Source: UBA6016 sp041915365
GTDB lineage: Bacteria; Campylobacterota; Campylobacteria; Campylobacterales; UBA6016
DNA: 64,000 bases
Assembly: GCA_041915365.1 (NCBI GenBank)
Contig: JAYSBP010000003.1
Coordinates: 62,001-126,000 of the forward strand
Direction: 5' to 3'
The notes under the pieces were generated by a model. It did no database searches, had not been told where the DNA came from, and saw only the letters and a program-made list of their open reading frames with translations. Positions 1 through 8,541 of the stretch are shown piece by piece. The translations under genes and the position numbers were made by a program. The first letter of the stretch is position 1, and the number at the start of each line of letters is the position of its first letter.

Positions 1-106
1 ATACAGCAAAAAATACTCTATCCGCCAAATGTATGTCTTCTGCTCCGATTGCTGTTTCTTTGTCGGAATGCTTGGCAATAAAATATTTAAATAATTTCTT
101 TAGCAT
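1..106 (-). CDS. N-terminus of an unidentified protein (partial, runs off the window)
   Basis: An ATG at 106-104 opens a minus-strand frame that stays open for 35 codons to the window edge. The peptide begins MLKKLFKYFIAKHSDKETA. It overlaps the last 20 bases of the upstream GT4 glycosyltransferase, the tight coupling usual in this locus, so it is probably the next gene of the same envelope-polysaccharide operon. Too little is visible to name a family. Confidence 0.5.
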   Translation of the reverse strand, partial: MLKKLFKYFIAKHSDKETAIGAEDIHLADRVFFAV

Positions 107-1193
107 CCACGCTCTTTATAAAATTTAGGAGTTGTTCGGCTCTTCTGCTTGGCTGCATAGCTGATATTTTGGCATAAGAGGCAACGGCCAACTCTTTCGC
201 TGCACCATTGTTATTCAAAAGATATGTTAATTTCTCACCCAAATCCATCCCGTCCCCAGCCCTAAACTCAAGCGCAACACCGTTTGTTATCTCTTTTATT
301 GACGGTATATCGGACGCCACCACTGCGTTAAATGAAGCCATGTACTCAAATAGCTTCAGGGGAGATGTAAATTTATCGAATACACTTGTGTTATTTGGCA
401 ACACACATATTCTAGTCTTAGTTTTTAGCAGTTCTTCGACTTTTGCATGAGGCATTCTACCCAAAAACTCAACATTATCGTCTACGCCAAGTTCTTTCAC
501 GAGAGCCTTCAGAGCCTCCTCATTCCCGCCTGAGCCAATAAGCTTTATTTTTGAGTTTACCGGCAAATATTTTGCCGACTTTATCAGCGTATCCACGCCC
601 TTCCATACCTGAAAACTGCCGATATAATACACCTCATTTAAAACATCAAACTCTTTTTTGTCGGCATCGGCCACTTGCTCGCTAAAACAAAGAGGCAGAA
701 CAATACTTTGCGGAAGCACAAAATGCTTTTCAAACTCTTCTTTTAGAGTTTGAGAGATAAAGACTATGCCTTTACTATTTTTATAGACAAATTTTTCAAT
801 GTTTTCGACGGCTTTTTTTTTGTTATCCAGTGCAGAATCCGCAAATATCTCGTGCGCCTCAAAAATAACGTTAAAGCCCTGTTTTATCAAGTATTGTGCA
901 GTTTTTAGATGACGAACATAAACAACGTCATAATTTACGCCTCGCAAGTGTCTAGCAAGAAAAAAATTGAATATCTTGTTGCTTCTAATAAATAATTTTT
1001 TTGTGATTTTTATAAGTGAAAAAGTTTTTTGAACACCGTAATAACTACATATATCATCAATATTTGAGCCATCTTTTTCACATATTAGCGTCGTCTTAGA
1101 TATTTCCCCAAGTGTTGAGGCAGTCTTTACTACCGTTACCGTTCTAGCTTTTTGGGACGGTAGAGTTTCTGGATAAATAATTGCTATTTTCAA
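87..1193 (-). CDS. Glycosyltransferase family 4 (GT-B)
   Basis: The 368-aa protein has the layout of a GT4 retaining glycosyltransferase. The N-terminal donor-independent domain starts MKIAIIYPETLPSQKART. A mid-protein segment with YYIGSFQVWKGVDTLI and KLIGSGG is typical of the nucleotide-sugar domain. Near residues 277-300 lies SPLKLFEYMA followed by VVASDIPSIKEI, the region of the EX7E motif. It has no signal peptide and should act at the cytoplasmic face of the membrane on LOS or another surface glycan. It is the first gene of a minus-strand unit continuing off the window and is divergent from the radical SAM gene. Donor and acceptor cannot be read from sequence. Confidence 0.85.
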   Translation of the reverse strand: MKIAIIYPETLPSQKARTVTVVKTASTLGEISKTTLICEKDGSNIDDICSYYGVQKTFSLIKITKKLFIRSNKIFNFFLARHLRGVNYDVVYVRHLKTAQYLIKQGFNVIFEAHEIFADSALDNKKKAVENIEKFVYKNSKGIVFISQTLKEEFEKHFVLPQSIVLPLCFSEQVADADKKEFDVLNEVYYIGSFQVWKGVDTLIKSAKYLPVNSKIKLIGSGGNEEALKALVKELGVDDNVEFLGRMPHAKVEELLKTKTRICVLPNNTSVFDKFTSPLKLFEYMASFNAVVASDIPSIKEITNGVALEFRAGDGMDLGEKLTYLLNNNGAAKELAVASYAKISAMQPSRRAEQLLNFIKSVDAKEII

Positions 1194-1215
1194 AAATTAC
1201 TTACCTTTTTTTGGC

Positions 1216-1221
1216 TACAAT
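1216..1221 (+). promoter_or_regulatory. Candidate -10 element for the radical SAM gene
   Basis: TACAAT preceded by GGC lies in the 60-base divergent gap between the GT4 gene and the radical SAM gene. The same GGCTAtAAT/GCTACAAT style recurs upstream of other genes here (28747, 63494). It is 32 bases before the proposed start at 1254. No clear -35 is visible, as is common for sigma70 promoters in this phylum. Confidence 0.4.
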
Positions 1222-1253
1222 GGTAGGAAATTGAGGCTTAAAAAGGGATTCAC

Positions 1254-2174
1254 ATTTTTTCAAAACTCACAAAAATATTCAAAAAACAAAAAAGTGCAAA
1301 ATCAAGAGATGTAGCGTATTTCGAGCTATCGAACATATGCAACGCAAAGTGCATTTTTTGTCCATATCCGCAAATCTACAAACAAAAAGATTTGGGTTAT
1401 ATGAGCGAAGAAGTTTTTTGTAAAAGCCTAGAAAAAGCCTATGAATTAGGCTACAAAAAGCTAAATTTTACTCCGACGACGGGCGAGCTACTACTACACG
1501 AAAAGTGGATCGAGTTTATTCAAACTGCACTTAACGATGACAGAACCGAGAGCGTTTATTTTTATTCGAATGCAATACTTTTAGATGATGAAGCGGTAGA
1601 TAAAATCATGTCGCTCAAAAACATACAAAAGATATCGGCGATATTTTTCTCAATCGGCGGAGTGGACAAAGATAGCTACGAATTTATGTATGGCGTGAAT
1701 AAATTTGATGCAGTTTGTGCAAATATCAATACCCTATGCGAAAGGCTAAAAAAGGCTGGATTGGAGCTAAAAATCAACTGCGAACTTAGGGTGCCAAAAC
1801 ATATAAAACCAAATCTGCAAGAGATAAGCGCCAAACTCAATAGCTTCGGATATACGAATTTTCATCTAGACTATATAGATCGTTACGATAATATAGGTGG
1901 CATGATAGATTCAAAAGAGCTTGATTATTTGACGAAAAAAGACAAAACGACGCCTTGCTACAGGCTAAACGACATTAAATTTGATATTCACGGAAACATA
2001 TGGGCTTGTGGGTGTGTGGTAACGGAACAACAAGATAACCGTGGGCTAACAATAGGCTCCGTAGACGAAAATGCAAAAGAACTAAAAACGAAACATATTG
2101 AAATTTTTGAAAAATGGAATGAAAATATCCCTAAGATCTGTAGTGACTGCAGACTATATAAACCTAAAGGCTAG
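1254..2174 (+). CDS. Radical SAM/SPASM domain enzyme with non-canonical start
   Basis: The frame from 1242 onward encodes a radical SAM N-terminus: a strand YFELSNICNAKCIFCPYP carries the CX3CX2C iron-sulfur motif (C29, C33, C36 counted from 1254). The C-terminus has a SPASM-like cysteine set (GNIWACGC, then CSDC). The first canonical start in frame is TTG at 1392, which would delete the whole cluster motif and is therefore unlikely. An in-frame stop at 1239 limits the start. ATT at 1254 follows AAAAAGGG with 6-7 bases spacing and gives a sensible 306-aa protein, so I choose it provisionally. Two bases separate it from the GT8-like gene. The substrate is unknown; the neighbours suggest glycan or glycoconjugate modification. 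Confidence 0.75.
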   Translation: MFSKLTKIFKKQKSAKSRDVAYFELSNICNAKCIFCPYPQIYKQKDLGYMSEEVFCKSLEKAYELGYKKLNFTPTTGELLLHEKWIEFIQTALNDDRTESVYFYSNAILLDDEAVDKIMSLKNIQKISAIFFSIGGVDKDSYEFMYGVNKFDAVCANINTLCERLKKAGLELKINCELRVPKHIKPNLQEISAKLNSFGYTNFHLDYIDRYDNIGGMIDSKELDYLTKKDKTTPCYRLNDIKFDIHGNIWACGCVVTEQQDNRGLTIGSVDENAKELKTKHIEIFEKWNENIPKICSDCRLYKPKG

Positions 2175-2176
2175 CA

Positions 2177-3127
2177 ATGCATTTTATACTATCAAACTAC
2201 GGTGAAAAATATTTTGGCTATGTATTTGCGTGTATATACTCTATTAAAAAGACAAATGAAAATGCAGTAATAACACTGCTTTGGCAAGATATGGTAGACG
2301 AAAAAATAAATGTCCTAAAAAGCTTCTATGATGACGTAAACTTTATACAGACAAATTTTAATTTTTCTGATAACGAAATTCTAAGAATGTCTAGCAAGAA
2401 TGTGATATTTGACTTTGCCATGAAAAATATACCACTCAAAGACGCCGAAGAACTATGTTTACTGGATGTTGACATGGTTATTTTGGGTAGCATGGATAGC
2501 TATTTCGATGCTGATTTTGATATAGCTATTACAGATGACCAAAACAGACCTACACCACTTAATGCAGGATTATTTTTAGCAAAATATTCAAAAATTTCAC
2601 AACTTTTTTTTGAGCGTTGGGCAACTGATACGCTAAAAATATTTGCAAATCCGATAAAAATGGAAACATCTCTTGCGAGACCGTATAGCGGAATAGAGCA
2701 GATGTCCCTTTGGGAGCTCATAGATTACCCGTCACTCAAAAATAATACACTCAATAATATTGAAGCTAACGGCGAAACAATAAAAATTAAAAAAATACAT
2801 TGCAAAGAACTAAATCATATTTACAATGGCAATATTGAGGAAAATACAAAAGTAATACATTACAAAGGTGTCTGGAATGATTTTTTAATAAACGGCCTCA
2901 TTCCATCGCCTCGCAATTTCCAAAAATATAAAATATTTGGCAATACATTTAATGAGGCCCTAACAAAACTCAACACCCAATTGAGAGCAAACTATTCGCA
3001 AGAGTTTTTCAATATTAGGTTACACAAACTTTTTTACGAAGACGCACTGTCTAAATACGGCCTGAAATATAATGTAGCTAGAAATGTTTATAAGATCAAA
3101 AATTGGCTATCAAAGAAATTTGCCTAG
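2177..3127 (+). CDS. GT8-like glycosyltransferase (GT-A fold)
   Basis: This 316-aa protein starts MHFILSNYGEKYFGYVFACIYSIKK, the first strand-helix unit of GT8-type transferases. The metal-binding DxD is in LLDVDMVIL (D97, D99). A LNAGLFLAKYSK segment near residue 129 matches the conserved NAG region. It should use a nucleotide sugar and Mn2+ at the cytoplasmic membrane to extend a surface glycan. It starts two bases after the radical SAM gene and is surely cotranscribed with it. Its last 32 bases overlap the convergent GT9 gene. The sugar transferred is not deducible. Confidence 0.75.
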   Translation: MHFILSNYGEKYFGYVFACIYSIKKTNENAVITLLWQDMVDEKINVLKSFYDDVNFIQTNFNFSDNEILRMSSKNVIFDFAMKNIPLKDAEELCLLDVDMVILGSMDSYFDADFDIAITDDQNRPTPLNAGLFLAKYSKISQLFFERWATDTLKIFANPIKMETSLARPYSGIEQMSLWELIDYPSLKNNTLNNIEANGETIKIKKIHCKELNHIYNGNIEENTKVIHYKGVWNDFLINGLIPSPRNFQKYKIFGNTFNEALTKLNTQLRANYSQEFFNIRLHKLFYEDALSKYGLKYNVARNVYKIKNWLSKKFA

Positions 3128-4199
3128 CGGTTTTTGAAAAAACGGCATCAACCGTCATCATCTTCATGCCATCATTGGCTCTTTTTGACTTCGCAATACC
3201 TACTATTAGTGAATGCCCATCTTCAAATATCACCACGTGCCTATCTAAATCTTGGTAAGCACCAAACATTTTAGGCTCACTCCCTGCAAACATAGATACT
3301 GTACGCACCCTAAGCGCAATAGCAACATGCATAGTTCCCGTATCGTTCGTCACTAGCACATCCATCTCGGATATTAGTTTTGGCAAATTCTCAATGGCAA
3401 ATTTACCGCAAAAATTTATTATCCGCTCGCTATTTGCCCCTTTTATCGCCTCTCCAAGCTTGTGCTCTTTTTTGCTTCCCGTTACCGCTATTATCGCATT
3501 TGGATACTCTGCCAGCACTCTATTCGCAAGCTCTTTGAAATTCTCTACAGGCCACATCTTATATACGTTCGCCGCCCCTGGCTGAAACCCAATAACAAGA
3601 GCGTCACTTGGCAAAAACTCACGCTTTTTATCCTCATAGTACCTAGGCGGAAGCGACATTCTCGTGGTTAGCTTATCTGCACCAATGGCTCTTGCGAGGT
3701 CTAGTCTATCCTCTATCGTATGTTGCTCTTTTTTTGAAAACCCGTAACTCAAATGGTGTTTATATGGACTTTTAGTTGGGGTCTTAAGTATTATTTTTGC
3801 CCCGCTCATAATAGCCATCGGTATATCCTGTGGGCCGTTGGAGTGCATAAGTAGTGCAATATCGGCTTTTAGATGTCTAAGCTGCATCAGCGTAGCAAAA
3901 AATTTTTTGTAGCCGCCGTGATATATCACAAAATTGTCTATGTATTCACTCCCCTCAAAAAGCGGATACACATTTTTATTGACAAATAGAGTAACTCTAG
4001 CATTTGGAAAAGAGTCTTTTAGGCTTTTGATTGCGGGGGTCGATAGTAGTGTATCGCCAAGAGCGGTATTCGAAAATATCAAAATGGATGTTTTTGGCGT
4101 ATTTTTTAGCTCGTCATACTCTTTTTTTAGCGGCGCACCAGCAATGCGAATAAAAACCCAAAGGGTAAAATCCATTAGAGCTTTGTAGACAAATTTCAA
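3096..4199 (-). CDS. Glycosyltransferase family 9 (heptosyltransferase-like)
   Basis: The 367-aa protein has the GT9 ADP-heptose:LPS heptosyltransferase fold. The N-terminal signature ILIFSNTALGDTLLSTPAIK begins near residue 40 after an amphipathic extension that may bind the membrane. The C-terminal domain carries VTNDTGTMHVAIALRVRTV, the conserved D-T-G-x-M-H sugar-nucleotide site, and FAGSEPKMFG. The start overlaps the stop of the preceding GT9 gene by four bases. It is the last gene of a minus-strand cassette (GT4, deacetylase, GT9, GT9). It most likely adds heptose or a related sugar to the LOS core, but paralogues in this family are not safely told apart. Confidence 0.85.
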   Translation of the reverse strand: MKFVYKALMDFTLWVFIRIAGAPLKKEYDELKNTPKTSILIFSNTALGDTLLSTPAIKSLKDSFPNARVTLFVNKNVYPLFEGSEYIDNFVIYHGGYKKFFATLMQLRHLKADIALLMHSNGPQDIPMAIMSGAKIILKTPTKSPYKHHLSYGFSKKEQHTIEDRLDLARAIGADKLTTRMSLPPRYYEDKKREFLPSDALVIGFQPGAANVYKMWPVENFKELANRVLAEYPNAIIAVTGSKKEHKLGEAIKGANSERIINFCGKFAIENLPKLISEMDVLVTNDTGTMHVAIALRVRTVSMFAGSEPKMFGAYQDLDRHVVIFEDGHSLIVGIAKSKRANDGMKMMTVDAVFSKTARQISLIANF

Positions 4200-5200
4200 A
4201 TCATATTCCTAACGGAGGCATATACCTCATCTGGTGAAATATCGTCCGCCACCTTTGAGTCAGCTGTTAAAACAACACTTTTTAGATGATACGGTCTCCA
4301 TGTATCCACATTTGTCTTCCCAAATATCGCAACCGCAGACGGAGCAAATGTGGCGCCATAGTGCATAGCGCCACCGTCTAACGTCACAAAGCAAGCCGAG
4401 TATTTACATAACACTCCAAGCTCGGATAGCGAAGCAGTCTCGAAATACTTAATTCTATCGCTACAAAATAGCTCTTTTGCTTCGCCTTCTTCAACGCTTT
4501 TTGGTGCGGCGGTCACCGCAACTTTTAGCCCTGAATGCACCGAAATCAGCGAGGCTAATCTCAAAAACTTATCAATTTTCCATCTATTCACAGGTAGTCT
4601 TGATGAGATGTGAAATACCACATATTTACCACACTCAAAATCAGACTTTTTTAACCTAAAAAGCACGTTATCATCGGTAGCGGTAGATATATTCACATAA
4701 GGGCTATATTTTTTGTCTTCAACACCAAATATCTTTAGGCATTCAAAAGTATTTTCCACTTCGTGTTTACCGGCAGGATTTTCATCGATAAAGGCGTCAA
4801 ACGAAGCCATATCTGATGTTTTTTGTGGCAACCTCACGACTTTCGTTTTTGCCCCACTCCATCTCACAAGGGCTGCATTTGAACGGCTAAAGGAGCTACG
4901 AAGTCCGACGGCGTAATCAAATCTCTCGCCCCTGATGGCAAACATTGTGCCTAGATGCCCTATCCACGCCGACAACTTAGCCGCTAAGCCGCTGTGATGC
5001 TTTGCCTTTTCATACACAAAAAGCTTATCTATACAAGGATTGTCCAGGAATGCCTCTTTGGAATATCCGGCGCACAAAACCCCCACAAAACAGGTCGGAT
5101 ATTGCTCTTTTATCGCCTTCAAGGCCGGCGTTGATAGTACGGCGTCACCGATGTTGTCGTTTCGCACAAGCAGGATTTTTTTACCGTTTAAATCTAGCAT
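4196..5200 (-). CDS. Glycosyltransferase family 9 (heptosyltransferase-like)
   Basis: The start at 5200 (MLDLNGKKILLV) is preferred over an in-frame start at 5242. It is preceded by a GGGGGG run at Shine-Dalgarno distance and places the family signature LLVRNDNIGDAVLSTPALK at the true N-terminus. The 334-aa protein keeps the C-terminal FVTLDGGAMHYGATFAPSAVAIFG block, with G-G-A-M-H in place of the commoner T-G-x-M-H. It overlaps the deacetylase by 20 bases and the next GT9 gene by four. It is a second, divergent GT9 paralogue of the same cassette, probably acting on the inner core of LOS. Confidence 0.85.
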   Translation of the reverse strand: MLDLNGKKILLVRNDNIGDAVLSTPALKAIKEQYPTCFVGVLCAGYSKEAFLDNPCIDKLFVYEKAKHHSGLAAKLSAWIGHLGTMFAIRGERFDYAVGLRSSFSRSNAALVRWSGAKTKVVRLPQKTSDMASFDAFIDENPAGKHEVENTFECLKIFGVEDKKYSPYVNISTATDDNVLFRLKKSDFECGKYVVFHISSRLPVNRWKIDKFLRLASLISVHSGLKVAVTAAPKSVEEGEAKELFCSDRIKYFETASLSELGVLCKYSACFVTLDGGAMHYGATFAPSAVAIFGKTNVDTWRPYHLKSVVLTADSKVADDISPDEVYASVRNMI

Positions 5201-5963
5201 AAAGCCCCCCAAGTATCGGCGACGAATAAAGCCTAAGGGCACCCCGTAGCCATTTTGCGTCTTTATCTTTTGTTGAAATTCTCTTAATTTCGCTTAAATC
5301 GTTATCGGCTAAATTTACCCCTCTTTTTGTCGTATAAAGCGCTTCGAATCCAATATTCTCAGCCAAATCTATAAGCTCTTTCGTATAGTTGCCCCTAGGC
5401 CAACAAAGATGTTTTGTGCTGCCGCCGTGCGCTTTGATATGTGACATTGACAGGGCTAGGTCGTCTCTCCACTCATCCATACCGAGCGATTCGTTGTCAT
5501 GAGCATTTGAATGTGACGCAAAATCAAAAACATCACTCATTTTTTCAAGGTCACCCCAATTGACAACAGCCGACGCAGGCTCTTCGTATGCTAGCTTTTT
5601 GCCTTCACGGTGGTTTGGAATGTATATATCATCGCTTTTTCTTTCATCTTCGTTTGAGCGCTCCACCCAGTCGGTCACCACAAATATAGTAGCTTTAAGC
5701 GAGTATTTTTTCAAAATTGGATACGCAACCAGATAATTATCTATCCACCCATCATCGAATGTAATCAGCACACTTTTTTTCGGCAGTTCTAGATCTCCTC
5801 TTTTGAAATCAGCAAACTCTTCGAGACTTAGCGTCTTAAACCCATTATCCGCTAAGAACTTTGCATGACTCTCGAAATTCTCGGGTGTTATCGTCACAAG
5901 GGCGCCTTTGTGATTGCTCACATGATGATACATGAGGACGGGAACGCTAAGGGCTTTTTTCAT
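5181..5963 (-). CDS. Polysaccharide deacetylase (NodB domain, CE4)
   Basis: The 260-aa protein has an ordered NodB domain: VLMYHHVS near the N-terminus, ITFDDGWIDN (D70-D71) for the catalytic base and metal, SHSNAHD (H151, H155) as the metal-binding HxxxH, and WPRGNYTKE as the third motif. All catalytic residues are present. No signal peptide is evident, so it probably deacetylates a nucleotide- or lipid-linked N-acetyl sugar on the cytoplasmic side. It lies between GT4 and GT9 genes, overlapping both (4 and 20 bases), which ties it to glycan assembly rather than peptidoglycan. Confidence 0.85.
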   Translation of the reverse strand: MKKALSVPVLMYHHVSNHKGALVTITPENFESHAKFLADNGFKTLSLEEFADFKRGDLELPKKSVLITFDDGWIDNYLVAYPILKKYSLKATIFVVTDWVERSNEDERKSDDIYIPNHREGKKLAYEEPASAVVNWGDLEKMSDVFDFASHSNAHDNESLGMDEWRDDLALSMSHIKAHGGSTKHLCWPRGNYTKELIDLAENIGFEALYTTKRGVNLADNDLSEIKRISTKDKDAKWLRGALRLYSSPILGGLYARFKR

Positions 5964-7030
5964 TTTGCCAATATTTCCTCATACTGCTTTAGTGTGTCAG
6001 ATACCATTTTTTCTACCGAGAATTTCTCAATGACAAACTCTCTGGCTCTTTTGGAAGCCCCCTCATAAAACTCTTTGTCGGTAATAAATCTCTCTATTTT
6101 CTGAGCCAACTCGGTAACATTTTCACACTCAAATAATAGTCCGCTACCGTCTTCTTCAAGCGCCTCCGGGATACCGCCGACACGAGAGCCGATCACAGGT
6201 ATACCACAAGACTGCGCCTCCAGCAAGGCCGTTCCTAGCGCCTCCATATTTGATGGAAGAACGAATAAATCAAGTGCGCTCAAGATATTAACGGTATCGG
6301 TGCGAAAACCCGTCATTATGACTTTGTCAGCCATACCGCACTCTTTTATCTTATTTTGTAGATTTTCCCACTGCGGCCCCTCTCCGGCTATGACAAGCTT
6401 GATGTCATATTTTTCAGACAGCATTTTTACCGCATCTATCAGATCTTTGTGCCTTTTTGCTCCACGCAAGATTGCAACGATGCCGACTAGAAAAGTATCT
6501 TTTGAAATGCCAAACTCTTCTCTAAAGGTGCTATTAGTTTTTTGAAAGTGCTGCGTATCGACCCCGGTATAAATGAGTCTTATTTTATCTCGTCTTACGC
6601 CTCGAGAGGCTATGTATTCTTGTACTCCGACGCTTATAGCGGTCACTTCGTCCGTCAAATATTTATAGCTAAAAGGGCTGGCAAAAGGCGTTTGAAGATG
6701 TCTTACACGCACACACTTCGCACCGGCTAGTTTTGCCGCCATACCACCAAGCCAGCCGTCTCTGCCTGAGTGCGTAGATACGATGTCAATACCAAGCTCT
6801 TTGATATATTTTGCCAAAGTAAGCACGGCCGTAATGTCATAGCTAGCACGGGTACGAACTGGGAAACACTCGATGCCAAGTTCGCTTTGCATAGCCATTA
6901 GTTTGCTGTCAGGATTTACGGCAAAATAAGTTTTTATTTTATCTTGTGGCATATGGTTTGCCAGTCTAACAGTCCTTTTTTCTTGCCCGCCAAGCCCTTT
7001 TGACGCCTCTACCTCAAGCACTTTTATCAA
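5960..7030 (-). CDS. Glycosyltransferase family 4
   Basis: An open frame extends upstream to 7246, but its first 72 residues run through the divergent GT2 gene and look random. A TTG at 7030 with AAAAGGG nine bases upstream gives MIKVLEVEASKGLGGQEKR, a normal GT4 N-terminus with the glycine-rich GGQEK loop. The C-terminal half has VGIVAILRGAKRHKDLIDA, VIAGEGPQWE, and the EX7E region (SNMEALGTALLEAQSCG) followed by PVIGSRVGGIPE. The length of 356 aa is typical. It heads the minus-strand cassette, overlaps the deacetylase by four bases, and faces the GT2 gene across a 31-base gap. Confidence 0.88.
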   Translation of the reverse strand: MIKVLEVEASKGLGGQEKRTVRLANHMPQDKIKTYFAVNPDSKLMAMQSELGIECFPVRTRASYDITAVLTLAKYIKELGIDIVSTHSGRDGWLGGMAAKLAGAKCVRVRHLQTPFASPFSYKYLTDEVTAISVGVQEYIASRGVRRDKIRLIYTGVDTQHFQKTNSTFREEFGISKDTFLVGIVAILRGAKRHKDLIDAVKMLSEKYDIKLVIAGEGPQWENLQNKIKECGMADKVIMTGFRTDTVNILSALDLFVLPSNMEALGTALLEAQSCGIPVIGSRVGGIPEALEEDGSGLLFECENVTELAQKIERFITDKEFYEGASKRAREFVIEKFSVEKMVSDTLKQYEEILAK

Positions 7031-7061
7031 ACTTAAATACCCTTTTAAATACACTTTACGA

Positions 7062-7802
7062 ATGATTACTGCGACGATTTTAGCCAAAAACGCCCAAAAA
7101 CATATAGAAGAGGTATTAACTTCTCTGCATTTTGTAGACGAGGTCATACTGCTAGATAATGGCTCAACAGACGGCACAGCCGAGATAGCCGCACGCTTTT
7201 TGAATGTCAAAGTATACAAAGAAAGCGTATTTGAAGGCTTTGGCAAAGCACATCAAAAAATGGAAGCCCTGTCTAACAACGATTGGATACTCTCCATTGA
7301 CTCGGACGAAGTAGTGAGCGAGGCTCTCGCAAAAGAGATAATCTCAGAGCCGCTGGATGAAAACACGGTATATAAAATACGTTTTGACAATTATTACATT
7401 GGCAGACACATCAAAGGGTGCGGCTGGTCCCCTGACTATAAATATAGACTTTACAACCGCAAAAAAACCGGCTTCGACGACAGAGAAGTACACGAAAATT
7501 TAAGGCTTGACGGGCTAAAAATAAAAGAGTTAAAAAACAGCGCAAAACATTATTCTTTTGAGTCTGCTGCGGATTTCTTGCGAAAAATACAAAATTACAG
7601 CGACCTATATGCCAAAGAATATGCGGGCAAAAAAAGCTCTTCACCTCTAAAAGCAATTTTGCGCTCAATATTCGCTTTTTTAAAGAGTTTTATCTTGCAA
7701 AAAGGGTTTTTGGACGGATACGGCGGCTTTATAGTGAGCTGTTATAACGCCCAATGGGTATTTTGGAAATATATAAAACTATACGAGGCAAACAAAAAAT
7801 AA
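7062..7802 (+). CDS. Glycosyltransferase family 2 (WaaE/KdtX-like)
   Basis: The 246-aa protein begins ITATILAKNAQKHIEEVL and continues with VILLDNGSTDGTAEIA, the GT2 nucleotide-binding start. SIDSDEVVS contains the DxD-type metal motif. KGCGWSPDYKYRLYNR and a VHENLRLDG segment resemble the WaaE/KdtX LPS core beta-glucosyltransferase group. It lies divergent from the GT4 cassette and overlaps the following deacetylase start in a TAATG junction. It likely adds a hexose to the LOS core. Confidence 0.85.
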   Translation: MITATILAKNAQKHIEEVLTSLHFVDEVILLDNGSTDGTAEIAARFLNVKVYKESVFEGFGKAHQKMEALSNNDWILSIDSDEVVSEALAKEIISEPLDENTVYKIRFDNYYIGRHIKGCGWSPDYKYRLYNRKKTGFDDREVHENLRLDGLKIKELKNSAKHYSFESAADFLRKIQNYSDLYAKEYAGKKSSSPLKAILRSIFAFLKSFILQKGFLDGYGGFIVSCYNAQWVFWKYIKLYEANKK

Positions 7803-8464
7803 TGCTTTACATCCCAATGTATCATCATGCGTCAGAGCGCAAACGAGGCAATTCAAAAGAGAATCTAAAGAGACATTTTGAATACTATGCGAAAAATTTT
7901 AATTCGGTTTTGCCACTGGAGCGATTAAGCGAGGATAAGCCAAATATCTGCATCACATTTGATGACGGATATAGAGATTTTGTTAGTACGGCCCTTCCTC
8001 TTTTGAAAGAGTTTGGACTAAAAGCCATAGTCGCAATATCTACAAACCTCATAGATAGCGATACGAGCGGAAAATATATGAGTTGGGACGAACTCCACGA
8101 AGCCATGAATTATAAAAATCTAGAGATTGCCTCGCAAGGACTTACTCACACGATAATGGCCGATGCGGAGCACGCAAAACACGAAGCCAAAGAGTCGAAA
8201 CAAACCATAGAAGACAAGCTCGCATATACACCCCGCTCATTTTTTTATCCATACGGTAAATTTACGGTAGAGGCGCACAAAGAGATAAAAAAAGAGTATG
8301 AGTTTGTCTTTCGTATAGGTGGAGCGACGAACGTCGGCTGGGGTCAAAATATGTTTTATAGATTTTCTGCCGACAACACCGATAATCCAAAGAGTATGTT
8401 TACAAAGTTTAAAAAAGTTACCTTACTGGCCAAAATGTATATCAATCTGCATCGTGGATTATAA
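7802..8464 (+). CDS. Polysaccharide deacetylase-like protein with altered metal site
   Basis: The start ATG at 7802 shares its A with the stop of the GT2 gene; an upstream in-frame extension to 7754 lies inside that gene and is dropped. The 220-aa protein has MYHHASERKR, then ITFDDGYRDF (D54, D55), and SFFYPYGKF as the third NodB motif. At the second motif, where CE4 enzymes have HxxxH, it reads IASQGLTHTIM, so the first metal histidine is glutamine (Q112) while H116 is kept. It may be a variant deacetylase or a non-catalytic homologue. Coupling to the GT2 gene suggests action on the same glycan. Confidence 0.78.
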   Translation: MLYIPMYHHASERKRGNSKENLKRHFEYYAKNFNSVLPLERLSEDKPNICITFDDGYRDFVSTALPLLKEFGLKAIVAISTNLIDSDTSGKYMSWDELHEAMNYKNLEIASQGLTHTIMADAEHAKHEAKESKQTIEDKLAYTPRSFFYPYGKFTVEAHKEIKKEYEFVFRIGGATNVGWGQNMFYRFSADNTDNPKSMFTKFKKVTLLAKMYINLHRGL

Positions 8465-8541
8465 AAAAGACAAATATTGAGCAATTCTTTTGTAACATAT
8501 TCGCTACTATATTTAAAAAAATATTTTTGTGAAGGTCATAA

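Noticed and set aside
1392..2174. TTG at 1392 as the start of the radical SAM gene
   Set aside because: It would remove the CX3CX2C cluster motif that is clearly encoded in frame just upstream.
7031..7246. N-terminal extension of the GT4 gene to 7246
   Set aside because: It overlaps the divergent GT2 gene, has a low-complexity unrelated sequence, and the family N-terminus starts at 7030.
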